Part shown: piece by piece, positions 47,331-54,534 of the stretch | Layout of the letters: each line of letters begins with the position of its first letter | How positions within the stretch are numbered: the stretch's first letter is position 1 | Assembly (NCBI RefSeq): GCF_022662375.1 | Contig: NZ_JAKNQL010000023.1 | Location: forward strand, 1-64,000 | DNA from: Pseudomonas sp. CROZ-RG-20F-R04-15 | Lineage (GTDB): Bacteria; Pseudomonadota; Gammaproteobacteria; Pseudomonadales; Pseudomonadaceae | DNA length: 64,000 nucleotides | Direction: 5' to 3' | Notes under the pieces: model-generated | Seen by the model: only the letters and a program-made list of their open reading frames with translations | The model's database searches: none | What the model was told of the DNA's origin: nothing | Position numbers and translations under genes: made by a program

Positions 47331-48430
47331 ATTTAAGCGTTGCACCCTTCCAGTTCGAGGATCTCGTCCAAGCGTATTACGACTGTCGCCGGAACAAGCG
47401 GAACACCGCGAGCGCCCGGCACTTCGAGAAGGACATGGAGATCAACTTGCTGGAGCTCCACGACGACCTGATTGCCGGCACTTACCGGCCAGGCCGTTCC
47501 ATCTGTTTCGTGGTAACCCGACCGAAAGCCCGCGAGGTTTGGGCAGCAGCGTTTCGGGACCGCGTCGTCCACTACCTGATGTACAACCATGTGGCACCGC
47601 GCTTCTACGCCAGCTTCATAGCGGACAGTTGCGCATGCATCCCAGGGCGCGGCACGCTCTACGCTGCCAAACGCCTTGAATCGAAGATCCGCAGCGCCAG
47701 CCAAAATTGGTCGAAGCAGATCTTCTACCTCAAGTGCGACTTGGCGAACTTCTTCGTTGCGATCGATAAGCAGGTGCTGCGCCAGCAACTGGCGAAGAAA
47801 ATCACCGAACCCTGGTGGTTGGCATTGGCCGAAACGATCCTGATGCACGACCCGCGCGAAGACTATGTGCTGCGCAGCCCACCGCATCTGTTTAATCGAG
47901 TGCCACAGCACAAGCGCCTGACAGCGCAGCCAGCGCACCTCGGCTTGCCGATCGGCAACCTGTCATCGCAGTTCTTCGCGAACGTGTACCTCGATGCGCT
48001 CGATCAGTTCGCAAAGCACCGGCTCGGCGCCACGCACTACATCCGCTACGTCGATGACTTCGTGTTTCTTCATGAATCGCCGCAGCAGTTGAATCAGTGG
48101 CGCGAGCAGGTCGAAGCGTTCCTGCCGAGACTCGGCGCCAAACTGAACCCCAAGAAGACCATTCTTCAACCGGTGGATCGAGGCGTTGACTTCGTCGGGC
48201 ACGTCATTAAGCCTTGGCGCAGGACAACACGAAAGCGGTCGACGGCCCAGGCACTCAAGAGAATCGCCGCGGCGCCGGCTGAGGATCTGCGCGAGACAGC
48301 CAACAGCTACTTCGGCCTGCTTGGCCAAGCCAGCCACAGTCAGAAGGATCGGGCCGCCATCGCTCGCGTGGTTCTGCTGCGAGGCAACAGCGTCAACGCG
48401 GCACTGACCAAAACATTCAAGAAGTCGTAA
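47312..48430 (+). CDS. DGR reverse transcriptase
   Basis: About 372 residues. RT motifs: RSICFVVTRPKAREVWAAAF and RDRVVHYLMYNHVAP (RT1-2), FYLKCDLANFFVAIDKQVL (RT3, catalytic Asp), GLPIGNLSSQFFANVYLDAL with the DGR-type IGNLSSQ (about residue 214), and IRYVDDFVFLH with catalytic YVDD (246-249). LNPKKTILQPVDRGVDFVGH follows. It copies TR RNA with errors at adenines. No ATG lies between TR and motif 1; candidate starts are TTG 47312, TTG 47303 or ATG 47273, all inside TR, so the start is uncertain. Confidence 0.93.
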   Translation: MRARSADLSVAPFQFEDLVQAYYDCRRNKRNTASARHFEKDMEINLLELHDDLIAGTYRPGRSICFVVTRPKAREVWAAAFRDRVVHYLMYNHVAPRFYASFIADSCACIPGRGTLYAAKRLESKIRSASQNWSKQIFYLKCDLANFFVAIDKQVLRQQLAKKITEPWWLALAETILMHDPREDYVLRSPPHLFNRVPQHKRLTAQPAHLGLPIGNLSSQFFANVYLDALDQFAKHRLGATHYIRYVDDFVFLHESPQQLNQWREQVEAFLPRLGAKLNPKKTILQPVDRGVDFVGHVIKPWRRTTRKRSTAQALKRIAAAPAEDLRETANSYFGLLGQASHSQKDRAAIARVVLLRGNSVNAALTKTFKKS

Positions 48431-48474
48431 CCACCCTCCACCGCCCGGGCATGCCCCGGCATAGGACGCCATCC

Positions 48475-49062
48475 ATGCTGAACATCTTCTGGCGAATCAT
48501 CGCCAAGGTACTCGCGCGCCCGGTCATCGCCGAATGGCTCGTCGCCCGCGCCAAGCTCACCCCGTACCAGCACATCATGTCCGCCGACGGCACCGAGATG
48601 TACATGGGCCGCTGGTGGCTGTTCAACCCGTACAGCCGGGAGACGCACAAGGCGGCTCTGTGGTGGTGCCCTTGGTCGCTCCGGATACACCACATCATGC
48701 GGCCGGATGAAGACCGGGACCTTCATAGCCACCCATGGAACGCCAGGACGATCATCCTGCGCGGCTGGTACACGGAGCAGCGGCAGGCCAGTGACGAATT
48801 AAAAAGGGCAACCATTGCGGAATTGGCGCCGGGCCCGGAATCAAGCTTCTCCGACTGGCTCGCCAGCAACGCCACCGAGTTCATCAAGCGCGACCAGGGC
48901 GACACCGCCACCCTCAACCACGGCGAATACCACCGCATCGATCAGGTATCACGCAGCGGCGTCATCACCCTCTTCATCACCAGCAAGTGGCGCGGTGACT
49001 GGGGATTCCTCGTAAACGGCGTGAAGGTGCCTTGGCGCACCTACACCGGTACCGACAACTGA
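48475..49062 (+). CDS. Cupin-like protein, hypothetical
   Basis: 195 residues from ATG 48475. Short hydrophobic start (MLNIFWRIIAKVLARPVIA), then a beta-rich domain with DLHSHPWNARTIILRGWYTE and ATLNHGEYHRIDQVS, the paired His motifs of a cupin-like barrel. Similar genes are common in Pseudomonas phages; substrate unknown. Confidence 0.6.
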   Translation: MLNIFWRIIAKVLARPVIAEWLVARAKLTPYQHIMSADGTEMYMGRWWLFNPYSRETHKAALWWCPWSLRIHHIMRPDEDRDLHSHPWNARTIILRGWYTEQRQASDELKRATIAELAPGPESSFSDWLASNATEFIKRDQGDTATLNHGEYHRIDQVSRSGVITLFITSKWRGDWGFLVNGVKVPWRTYTGTDN

Positions 49063-49078
49063 TCGACAAGGAGGCTGT

Positions 49079-49756
49079 ATGAGCTGGACAAACGAAATGA
49101 GCGACAAAGCCATCTATGCGGTGATGGATCGCTGCGGGATGCTCCAGAACATGACCTTGCGCGGCGAGCTGGATCAGTTGGTGAACGCAGTAAGCCAAGC
49201 GTTTCGACCGACTTGGGGCGGGCCGGACGATCCGGACGTATTGAAGCGGAAGATTGAAGAGTTGCAGCAGCGCCTGAACGCAGCCGATCAGCGGATTGAT
49301 GAGCTGGAGGCGCTGTTGCTCCGATCCAACGAGCTTTTCTATGCGATCCAGGGCGACCCGGGCGCGGTGCCGTCTTCGGCGATTGATGCAATGCGCGGCG
49401 AAGTTTTTACAGCGCTCAAGCCATCAGCCGGTTCGACCTACAAGCCCGGTCTCTACGCCGTGCGGCACATCGACAACTGGGACGGTGAGCGCGATGTAGT
49501 GCTGACGTTCGCCATGCTGAACGCCGACGGCAAATGGACTGACAAAGAAACCGGCGAGCCTCTGCTGACGTACAACGGGGACAAGGTTCTCCGGGCGTGG
49601 CCGCTTGACTGCTCCGACGCGCCTGACACCCAGATTATCGGCGTGCCGCGCAACTGGCTGGAAGACTGGGCGCTCGAACTAGTCGCAGCCGCGCAGGACG
49701 GCGGCCAGATGTCGAACCAAGTCGAACACCTCCTCGAAATTCACGCCAAACCATAA
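49079..49756 (+). CDS. Coiled-coil protein, hypothetical
   Basis: 225 residues. N-terminal helix, a coiled coil (DVLKRKIEELQQRLNAADQR) and a C-terminal beta part (YAVRHIDNWDGERDVVLTF). AAGGAGG before the ATG. No family recognised. Confidence 0.58.
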   Translation: MSWTNEMSDKAIYAVMDRCGMLQNMTLRGELDQLVNAVSQAFRPTWGGPDDPDVLKRKIEELQQRLNAADQRIDELEALLLRSNELFYAIQGDPGAVPSSAIDAMRGEVFTALKPSAGSTYKPGLYAVRHIDNWDGERDVVLTFAMLNADGKWTDKETGEPLLTYNGDKVLRAWPLDCSDAPDTQIIGVPRNWLEDWALELVAAAQDGGQMSNQVEHLLEIHAKP

Positions 49757-49802
49757 CTCCCTCCCCCTTCAAAGTCAGCCGCTATAGCGGCAAGGACGAA
49801 AA

Positions 49803-50585
49803 ATGCCTATCGAGAAAATCGAAAAGGAGGCGGACCTCTGCGCGCTATTCATCCAGGAGTTCAACGAAATGCCTGGATGGACGTGCTACCCCGAGGCCGC
49901 CGGCTTCGACGTGCTGGTTGTGCACGAAGACGGCCGGCAGATCGGCGTCGAGGCGAAGATGCAGCTAAACGCCAAGGTGGCTGACCAGATCCTGCCCTGT
50001 CGCGGCGATGAGCTTTACGGGCGCGCCGGGCCGGATTACCGGCTGGTGATCGTGAGCAAAATCACCGACGCCAGCAAAGGAATCGTGAAGATGCTGGAAC
50101 ACCTCGGCGTGAGGGTTCTCGTACCGCGGTCGAGCTGGACGCGCCACGGTGACGCTTTCACCTTCAGCCTTGCTCATTCCCTTCTGGAGGTCAGCAATCA
50201 CCAACCGTTTTATGACTGGTACATGTTCGACTGGAATCCGCCAGAGCGCTGCCAGGTGCCAGTGCTGGTGACGAACCTGCCCGCCGGCGTGCCTGCACCC
50301 GTGCGCCTGACGCCGTGGAAAGAGTCGGCGTTGAAGGTGCTGGCTCAGCTTCGGCGCCAAGGCTTCATCACCGCCAAACAGATCGCCAGCCACGGCATCG
50401 GCGTCACCGCGTGGACGCAGGCGCCGGGGAGCAAGCCGGCATGGCTGGCCAAGGGCGCCGTGCGCGGCACCTGGATCGAAACCGAGCACATGCCGGCTTT
50501 CGATAAGCAGCACCCGGATGTGTACGCCCTGGCAGTCGAAACCCTTGCCGCTACAGCGCCAGCAGAACTGGAGCTATCGCCATGA
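49803..50585 (+). CDS. PD-(D/E)XK nuclease-like protein, hypothetical
   Basis: 260 residues. The N-terminal third has AAGFDVLVVHEDGRQIGVEAKMQLN, matching the D-x(n)-E-x-K core of PD-(D/E)XK nucleases, followed by DYRLVIVSKI. The C-terminal third has a helical, possibly winged-helix part (VLAQLRRQGFITAKQIASHG). It could be a nuclease that acts on host or rival DNA, or a Holliday-junction-type enzyme; no closer call. Confidence 0.55.
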   Translation: MPIEKIEKEADLCALFIQEFNEMPGWTCYPEAAGFDVLVVHEDGRQIGVEAKMQLNAKVADQILPCRGDELYGRAGPDYRLVIVSKITDASKGIVKMLEHLGVRVLVPRSSWTRHGDAFTFSLAHSLLEVSNHQPFYDWYMFDWNPPERCQVPVLVTNLPAGVPAPVRLTPWKESALKVLAQLRRQGFITAKQIASHGIGVTAWTQAPGSKPAWLAKGAVRGTWIETEHMPAFDKQHPDVYALAVETLAATAPAELELSP

Positions 50586-50662
50586 TCACCAAGTGCGTAA
50601 TCGGCTGCACCCTCTTCTTCTGGCTTCCATTGGTACTGACCATAAAGGCGGTGATCGGATGA
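50582..50662 (+). CDS. 26-residue membrane peptide
   Basis: ATG overlaps the upstream TGA and its own TGA overlaps the next ATG. MITKCVIGCTLFFWLPLVLT is one membrane segment. Double overlap supports translation. Function unknown. Confidence 0.45.
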   Translation: MITKCVIGCTLFFWLPLVLTIKAVIG

Positions 50663-51033
50663 GCAAGCGAGCGGTTCACCTTTATCCGTGGGACGGTGGC
50701 ACCGAGGCCGACCAGGATCCGCCCGAAGACGTTTACTGCGGCACAGACGGCGTCATGACCGACGACCAGCTCACCAATTACTGGCAGTACGTCACCTGCA
50801 AGCGCTGTCTGAGGATTCGGGAAAAAGAACTGGCGGCGCGGGCGGCGGACGACCGAGACCAGAAGGTCAAGCTGTTCGACGAGGCTCAAGCCATCACGAT
50901 CACGCTCGGTCACCGGAATATCTCAACAGCCCTCAAGGCTTTGATCAGAGAACGCGACCAGCTCAAGGCTGAGCGCGACAACCTGCGCGAAGACCGCGAC
51001 GGCCTACTTGAAGCAGGAGCGCACCTACTATGA
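50659..51033 (+). CDS. Zn-binding-like coiled-coil protein, hypothetical
   Basis: 124 residues from ATG 50659. VHLYPWDGG.. then VYCGTD and VTCKRCLRIRE, Cys spacing like a small zinc finger, and a C-terminal coiled coil (ERDQLKAERDNLREDRDGL). No family recognised. Confidence 0.55.
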   Translation: MSKRAVHLYPWDGGTEADQDPPEDVYCGTDGVMTDDQLTNYWQYVTCKRCLRIREKELAARAADDRDQKVKLFDEAQAITITLGHRNISTALKALIRERDQLKAERDNLREDRDGLLEAGAHLL

Positions 51034-51086
51034 TCTTCGCCCCGCTCTACATGGCCTACCTCATCTACAAGGGGCCGTGGCGATGA
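51030..51086 (+). CDS. Possible 18-residue peptide
   Basis: ATG overlaps the upstream stop and the TGA overlaps the next ATG (ATGA). Hydrophobic: MIFAPLYMAYLIYKGPWR. It may be a real microprotein or simply a coupling ORF. Confidence 0.3.
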   Translation: MIFAPLYMAYLIYKGPWR

Positions 51087-51418
51087 ACAAACACAACACC
51101 AAAGAGTTTTATTCTCCTGAGCAGGCCTCTCAGCATGCCGCAGACTGGTGCAAGCGCAACCCAGCATGGCGCCGGATCTGCGATATCCCTGATTCCGATG
51201 CCCTTTATAAAACCTACGATGAGATTCCGAAACGCGAACGGGCCTACTGGGATCAGAACGGCGGCGAAGAATGTTGGCGAGAGGCTGGGATCGCGAAGTG
51301 CAAGGTCGCTACCGGTTTCATCTCCGGAAAAGGCGAGTTTTTCGACCACGTGCTCAAAGTGCCCCTGCATCACAACCTGATGATGGTGTTTCGTGTAGGC
51401 AGGCACTGGAAACCATGA
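51083..51418 (+). CDS. Hypothetical protein
   Basis: 111 residues from ATG 51083. Aromatic and charged (ADWCKRNPAWRRICDIPDSD, WDQNGGEECWREAG). No membrane segment or known motif. Overlaps the next gene. Confidence 0.52.
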   Translation: MNKHNTKEFYSPEQASQHAADWCKRNPAWRRICDIPDSDALYKTYDEIPKRERAYWDQNGGEECWREAGIAKCKVATGFISGKGEFFDHVLKVPLHHNLMMVFRVGRHWKP

Positions 51419-51732
51419 GTCGCATGGTCAGCGTTCCCACCGAGGAACTGACCGGCCCGGCGCTGGACTGGGCAATCAACGCGATCGAGGGTGGCCAGCA
51501 GCCCGTCGCGGGTCAGCTGGATCTCTTTGCTTTGCCCGACGCCGAGCAACTGATCACGAAGTACGGCGTCTGGGTCGATGTTGGCCACCGGCACCCTTGG
51601 CTGGCCGACATGACCAACGACCCGTTCAACCGCCAGCCCGGCGAAACCCGAACCGTCGCAGTGTTCCGCGCCGTGGTCTTCGCCAAGCGCGGTGCCACAG
51701 TCAAAGTCCCCGCCGAACTCATCCAGCAGTAA
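51415..51732 (+). CDS. DUF2591/NinX-like protein
   Basis: 105 residues from the ATG overlapping the upstream TGA. VPTEELTGPALDWAINAIEG is the typical opening of DUF2591 phage proteins, and a C-terminal VAVFRAVVFAKRGATVKVP follows. Function unknown; common in phage accessory arms. Confidence 0.72.
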   Translation: MSRMVSVPTEELTGPALDWAINAIEGGQQPVAGQLDLFALPDAEQLITKYGVWVDVGHRHPWLADMTNDPFNRQPGETRTVAVFRAVVFAKRGATVKVPAELIQQ

Positions 51733-51783
51733 CCCCTCCCGTAACTCAACAGCCTGCCGGTGTACGGCGGGCGAGGATTCGTT

Positions 51784-52143
51784 ATGTCCGATTTCCAAAC
51801 CGAAACCACGCCCACCGCGCGCAAGCGGCACGAGTGCGGCGAGTGCTACGGCCTGATTGAGCCGGGCCAGAAATACCAGCTTGTGTCTGGCTGCTGGGAT
51901 GGGCGCATGGATTCCTGCAAAACCTGCATGCCCTGCCTCGAAGCGCGCGTCTGGGCGATCGCTCAGCCCGAGTGGATGGGTGATGGCGAGCACCTCTACT
52001 ACTTCGGCCGGCTCGACGAGGACTTGGCCGACTTGGCTCAAGAAATCAGGTCGCAAGATGGCCGGCGGTTCCGGACTTATCGACTGCAACTGCTCATGGC
52101 TCGACGCAGAAACGCAGCTCAGGCACGTCGCCAAGCCGCATAA
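51784..52143 (+). CDS. Zinc-finger-like protein, hypothetical
   Basis: 119 residues from ATG 51784 with GAGGA upstream. RKRHECGECYGLIEPGQKYQ and DSCKTCMPCLEARV form two CxxC-type pairs that could bind zinc. C-terminal basic helix. No closer family. Confidence 0.58.
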   Translation: MSDFQTETTPTARKRHECGECYGLIEPGQKYQLVSGCWDGRMDSCKTCMPCLEARVWAIAQPEWMGDGEHLYYFGRLDEDLADLAQEIRSQDGRRFRTYRLQLLMARRRNAAQARRQAA

Positions 52144-52187
52144 CTCATCACCACCTTCTGCCGCCACGCGCGGCATGGAGCATCACC

Positions 52188-52589
52188 ATGTCAAATCGAA
52201 GCGCGGCCCAGGTCGCGCCCATCCTCCCGCGCTTCATTCGCGCCGGCGAGGCATACGGCTATCTCGGTATGTGCCGGGACGAATTCAACAAAACGGTGCG
52301 CCCGAACGTCCGCGAATTCCCGATCGGGAAACAGGGCATCGGGTTCGACCGGATTGAGCTTGACCAGTGGGCTGACGCCTACATCGAGTCCATGGCAATT
52401 GAAAAAGCCGCCAATCAGGACAACAATCAGCCCCGCAGTGGGCGCCAAGGAGCAAGTAAATGGCGCGAAAAACAATCTCCGGCCTCTACGAGAGGAACGG
52501 AATTTGGCACATCGACAAAGTCGTCAGAGGTCAGCGACTTCAGGAAAGCACTGGATCAAGCGAAAGGCAGGAAGCGGAGCAGTACCTGA
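52188..52589 (+). CDS. Putative excisionase-like protein
   Basis: 133 residues. The first 70 resemble an AlpA/Xis-type winged helix: RFIRAGEAYGYLGMCRDEFN, then FPIGKQGIGFDRIELDQWAD. The tail is charged and overlaps the integrase start by 130 bp in another frame. Position next to the integrase supports an Xis role. Confidence 0.6.
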   Translation: MSNRSAAQVAPILPRFIRAGEAYGYLGMCRDEFNKTVRPNVREFPIGKQGIGFDRIELDQWADAYIESMAIEKAANQDNNQPRSGRQGASKWREKQSPASTRGTEFGTSTKSSEVSDFRKALDQAKGRKRSST

Positions 52590-53656
52590 TCCACCGCCTG
52601 GAAAAGCTCAGGCAGGAAAAGGTTTACGGAGTGCGCGAGGTGCGAACCTGGCGGGAGGCTTCCACCAGATTTCTGGTGGAGTTCAAGGATCAAGCCTCGA
52701 TTGCCCTGTCTGCGTCTCACATCGAACAGCTCGACCCGTACATTGGCGACCTGCCAATCACGCATATAGATGACGGCACTCTGGCCGCCTTCAAGCGAGA
52801 TCGGCAGAAGCCAACAAAAACAGCGAATGGGAAAGTAAAGCCAGGCGTATCGAACAGGACGGTGAACATCGCTCTGCAGCGAGTAGTACGGATCTTGAAC
52901 CTGTGCCACAGGAAGTGGCGAGACGCAGAGAAACGGCCATGGCTGGATAGCGTGCCGATGATCTCGATGCTGGAGGAAAAGAGGTCGAGCCGGAAGCCCT
53001 ACCCGTTGTCATGGGAAGAGCAGTCGATGTTGTTCGCTGAGATCCCGGATCACCTGCTGAGGATGGCACTCTACAAAGTGAACTCGGGAAGCCGGGAACA
53101 GGAAGTCTGCAAACTTCAGTGGGATTGGGAGATACGGGTGCCGGAATTGGGAACGAGCGTGTTCCTGATCCCATCAGAATTTGGTGGGAGGCACGAAAAG
53201 GCGGGAGTTAAAAATAGGGATGAGAGGTTGGTGGTGCTGAATCGGGTTGCGATGTCGATTATCGACGGCCAGCGCGGTCTGCACACAAAGTACGTGTTCC
53301 CTTATGGGCAGCCGGACGAGTACGGGCCAACCGCGATGCACCGCATGAACGACACGGCATGGAAGAGTGCCAGGATCAGGGCGGCGGCGAAATGGGAGAA
53401 GGAACACAAGTCGCCAGCACACCCTGGGTTCCGGTCGATCAGGGTTCACGATCTGAAGCACACCTTTGGCAGAAGGCTTCGTGCAGCGAACGTGACAGAG
53501 GAAGATCGAAAGGCATTACTTGGGCACAAGAACGGCAGCATTACGAGCCACTATTCTACCGCAGAGCTTGAGCATTTGATTGAGGCGGCAAACAAAGTGT
53601 CGGCAACCGATTCTCGAGGACCGGCTCTGACCATCTTGAGGAGAAAAACGGGATGA
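52460..53656 (+). CDS. int: Tyrosine integrase
   Basis: 398 residues. N-terminal arm-binding part (ISGLYERNGIWHIDKVVRGQ), a core-binding helical domain, then the catalytic domain: Arg in NSGSREQEVCKL (about 212), HDLKHTFGRRL (His330, Lys333, His334), LLGHKNGSITSHYS with the nucleophile Tyr about 365. Lys stands where most family members have the second Arg (HDLR). It recombines attP with the tRNA-Pro 3' end; its stop lies 67 bp from the attR core repeat. Confidence 0.93.
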   Translation: MARKTISGLYERNGIWHIDKVVRGQRLQESTGSSERQEAEQYLIHRLEKLRQEKVYGVREVRTWREASTRFLVEFKDQASIALSASHIEQLDPYIGDLPITHIDDGTLAAFKRDRQKPTKTANGKVKPGVSNRTVNIALQRVVRILNLCHRKWRDAEKRPWLDSVPMISMLEEKRSSRKPYPLSWEEQSMLFAEIPDHLLRMALYKVNSGSREQEVCKLQWDWEIRVPELGTSVFLIPSEFGGRHEKAGVKNRDERLVVLNRVAMSIIDGQRGLHTKYVFPYGQPDEYGPTAMHRMNDTAWKSARIRAAAKWEKEHKSPAHPGFRSIRVHDLKHTFGRRLRAANVTEEDRKALLGHKNGSITSHYSTAELEHLIEAANKVSATDSRGPALTILRRKTG

Positions 53657-53658
53657 AC

Positions 53659-53676
53659 CCCCGCAAAAGTCCCTAC
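53659..53676. other. Candidate integrase arm site (attR arm)
   Basis: CCCCGCAAAAGTCCCTAC, identical to 6846-6863 near attL. One copy lies on each side of the prophage core sites, as expected for P and P' arm sites. Confidence 0.6.
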
Positions 53677-53681
53677 GCATG

Positions 53682-53710
53682 AAAAAGCCCAACTCGCTAA
53701 AGTTGGGCTA
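53682..53710 (-). terminator. Phage-borne replacement terminator for tRNA-Pro
   Basis: On the minus strand AGCCCAACT, loop TTAGCG, AGTTGGGCT, then TTTTTC. It lies 14 bases beyond the attR repeat, where tRNA-Pro transcripts now end, and also faces the integrase gene. Confidence 0.85.
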
Positions 53711-53723
53711 AGTCATTGAATTA

Positions 53724-53773
53724 TATGGTCGGGACGGAGTGATTCGAACACTCGACCCCTAGCACCCCATGCT
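53724..53773. repeat. attR: attR: 50-bp core repeat within tRNA-Pro
   Basis: Exact copy of 6704-6753. It forms the 3' part of the intact tRNA-Pro gene and was supplied by the phage at integration. Confidence 0.95.
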
Positions 53774-53802
53774 AGTGCGCTACCGGACTGCGCTACGCCC
53801 CG
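53726..53802 (-). tRNA. tRNA-Pro(GGG), restored by the prophage
   Basis: 77 nt with encoded CCA. Acceptor CGGGGCG/CGTCCCG, discriminator A, D-arm GCGCAG.., anticodon stem CTAGC/GCTAG with loop ATGGGGT (anticodon GGG), T-arm GAGTG TTCGAAT CACTC. The 5' part is chromosomal, the 3' part comes from the phage att copy. Confidence 0.96.
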
Positions 53803-53891
53803 ACTGGTCTTGCAACTCGTTCTTCACCTCGAAGAACGCTCAAGAATATAGCGCAAGCGTTTGAAAACTGGAAGTATTCAAACGCTGCTTT

Positions 53892-54248
53892 TTATTTCTT
53901 GAGAACCACCAGTACGTCTTCCAGTTCGGCAATCATCTGCCGAATCATCTGCTTGTACTGGGTCGTGTCGTCTTTGGCCTCATCACCGGACAAACGCAAG
54001 CGTGCGCCGCCGATGGTGAAACCCTGATCGTAAAGGAGCGCGCGGATCTGCCGGATCATCAGCACATCCTGGCGCTGATAATACCGGCGGTTTCCGCGGC
54101 GTTTGACGGGGTTGAGCTGAGGAAACTCCTGCTCCCAGTAGCGCAGCACGTGTGGCTTTACGGCACACAGCTCGCTGACTTCACCGATGGTGAAGTAGCG
54201 TTTGCCCGGGATGACGGGTAGTTCGTCGTTATGACTTGGTTCCAGCAT
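53892..54248 (-). CDS. MerR-family transcriptional regulator
   Basis: 118 residues from ATG 54248, overlapping the end of ihfA by 20 bp. N-terminal winged HTH: KRYFTIGEVSELCAVKPHVL, RYWEQEFPQLNPVKRRGNRR, then a helical end (YKQMIRQMIAELEDVLVVLK). This gene commonly follows ihfA in Pseudomonas and other gammaproteobacteria; no effector-binding domain is present. Confidence 0.85.
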   Translation of the reverse strand: MLEPSHNDELPVIPGKRYFTIGEVSELCAVKPHVLRYWEQEFPQLNPVKRRGNRRYYQRQDVLMIRQIRALLYDQGFTIGGARLRLSGDEAKDDTTQYKQMIRQMIAELEDVLVVLKK

Positions 54249-54531
54249 AAGCCTCAACTCGGGCCTTCAACTTCTGCCCTGGACGAAAGGTGACCACACG
54301 GCGAGCCGTGATCGGGATTTCTTCCCCCGTTTTCGGGTTGCGGCCAGGCCGCTGGCGTTTGTCCCGAAGATCGAAATTGCCGAAACCGGACAATTTGACC
54401 TGCTCGTTGTCTTCAAGAGCGTGCCTGATTTCCTCGAAAAACAGTTCGACCAATTCCTTGGCTTCCCGCTTGTTCAGGCCCAGCTCTTCATACAGACGTT
54501 CCGCCATCTCAGCTTTCGTCAAAGCCCCCAT
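54229..54531 (-). CDS. ihfA: Integration host factor alpha subunit
   Basis: 100 residues, the usual size. LTKAEMAERLYEELGLNKRE, VKLSGFGNFDLRDKRQRPGR with the DNA-inserting Pro, and NPKTGEEIPITARRVVTFRP. Heterodimer with IhfB, bends DNA; lambda-type integrases often use it. Four bases follow pheT, so it is in the translation-factor operon. Confidence 0.97.
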   Translation of the reverse strand: MGALTKAEMAERLYEELGLNKREAKELVELFFEEIRHALEDNEQVKLSGFGNFDLRDKRQRPGRNPKTGEEIPITARRVVTFRPGQKLKARVEAYAGTKS

Positions 54532-54534
54532 ACG

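Larger units (their letters stand above)
6704..53773. mobile_element. Temperate contractile-tailed prophage in tRNA-Pro(GGG)
   Basis: Bounded by an exact 50-bp direct repeat (6704-6753 and 53724-53773) equal to the 3' part of tRNA-Pro(GGG). It contains integrase, CI/Cro switch, replication, recombination, packaging, capsid, sheath, tube, baseplate, fibre and lysis genes, plus cargo including a DGR. All structural modules look intact, so it may be inducible. Capsid (DUF2184), portal (DUF1073) and sheath (DUF3383) families point to a myovirus-type virion. Confidence 0.95.

Noticed and set aside
6653..53773. CRISPR arrays or insertion sequences inside the prophage
   Set aside because: No regularly spaced direct repeats with unique spacers and no transposase-like protein were seen.
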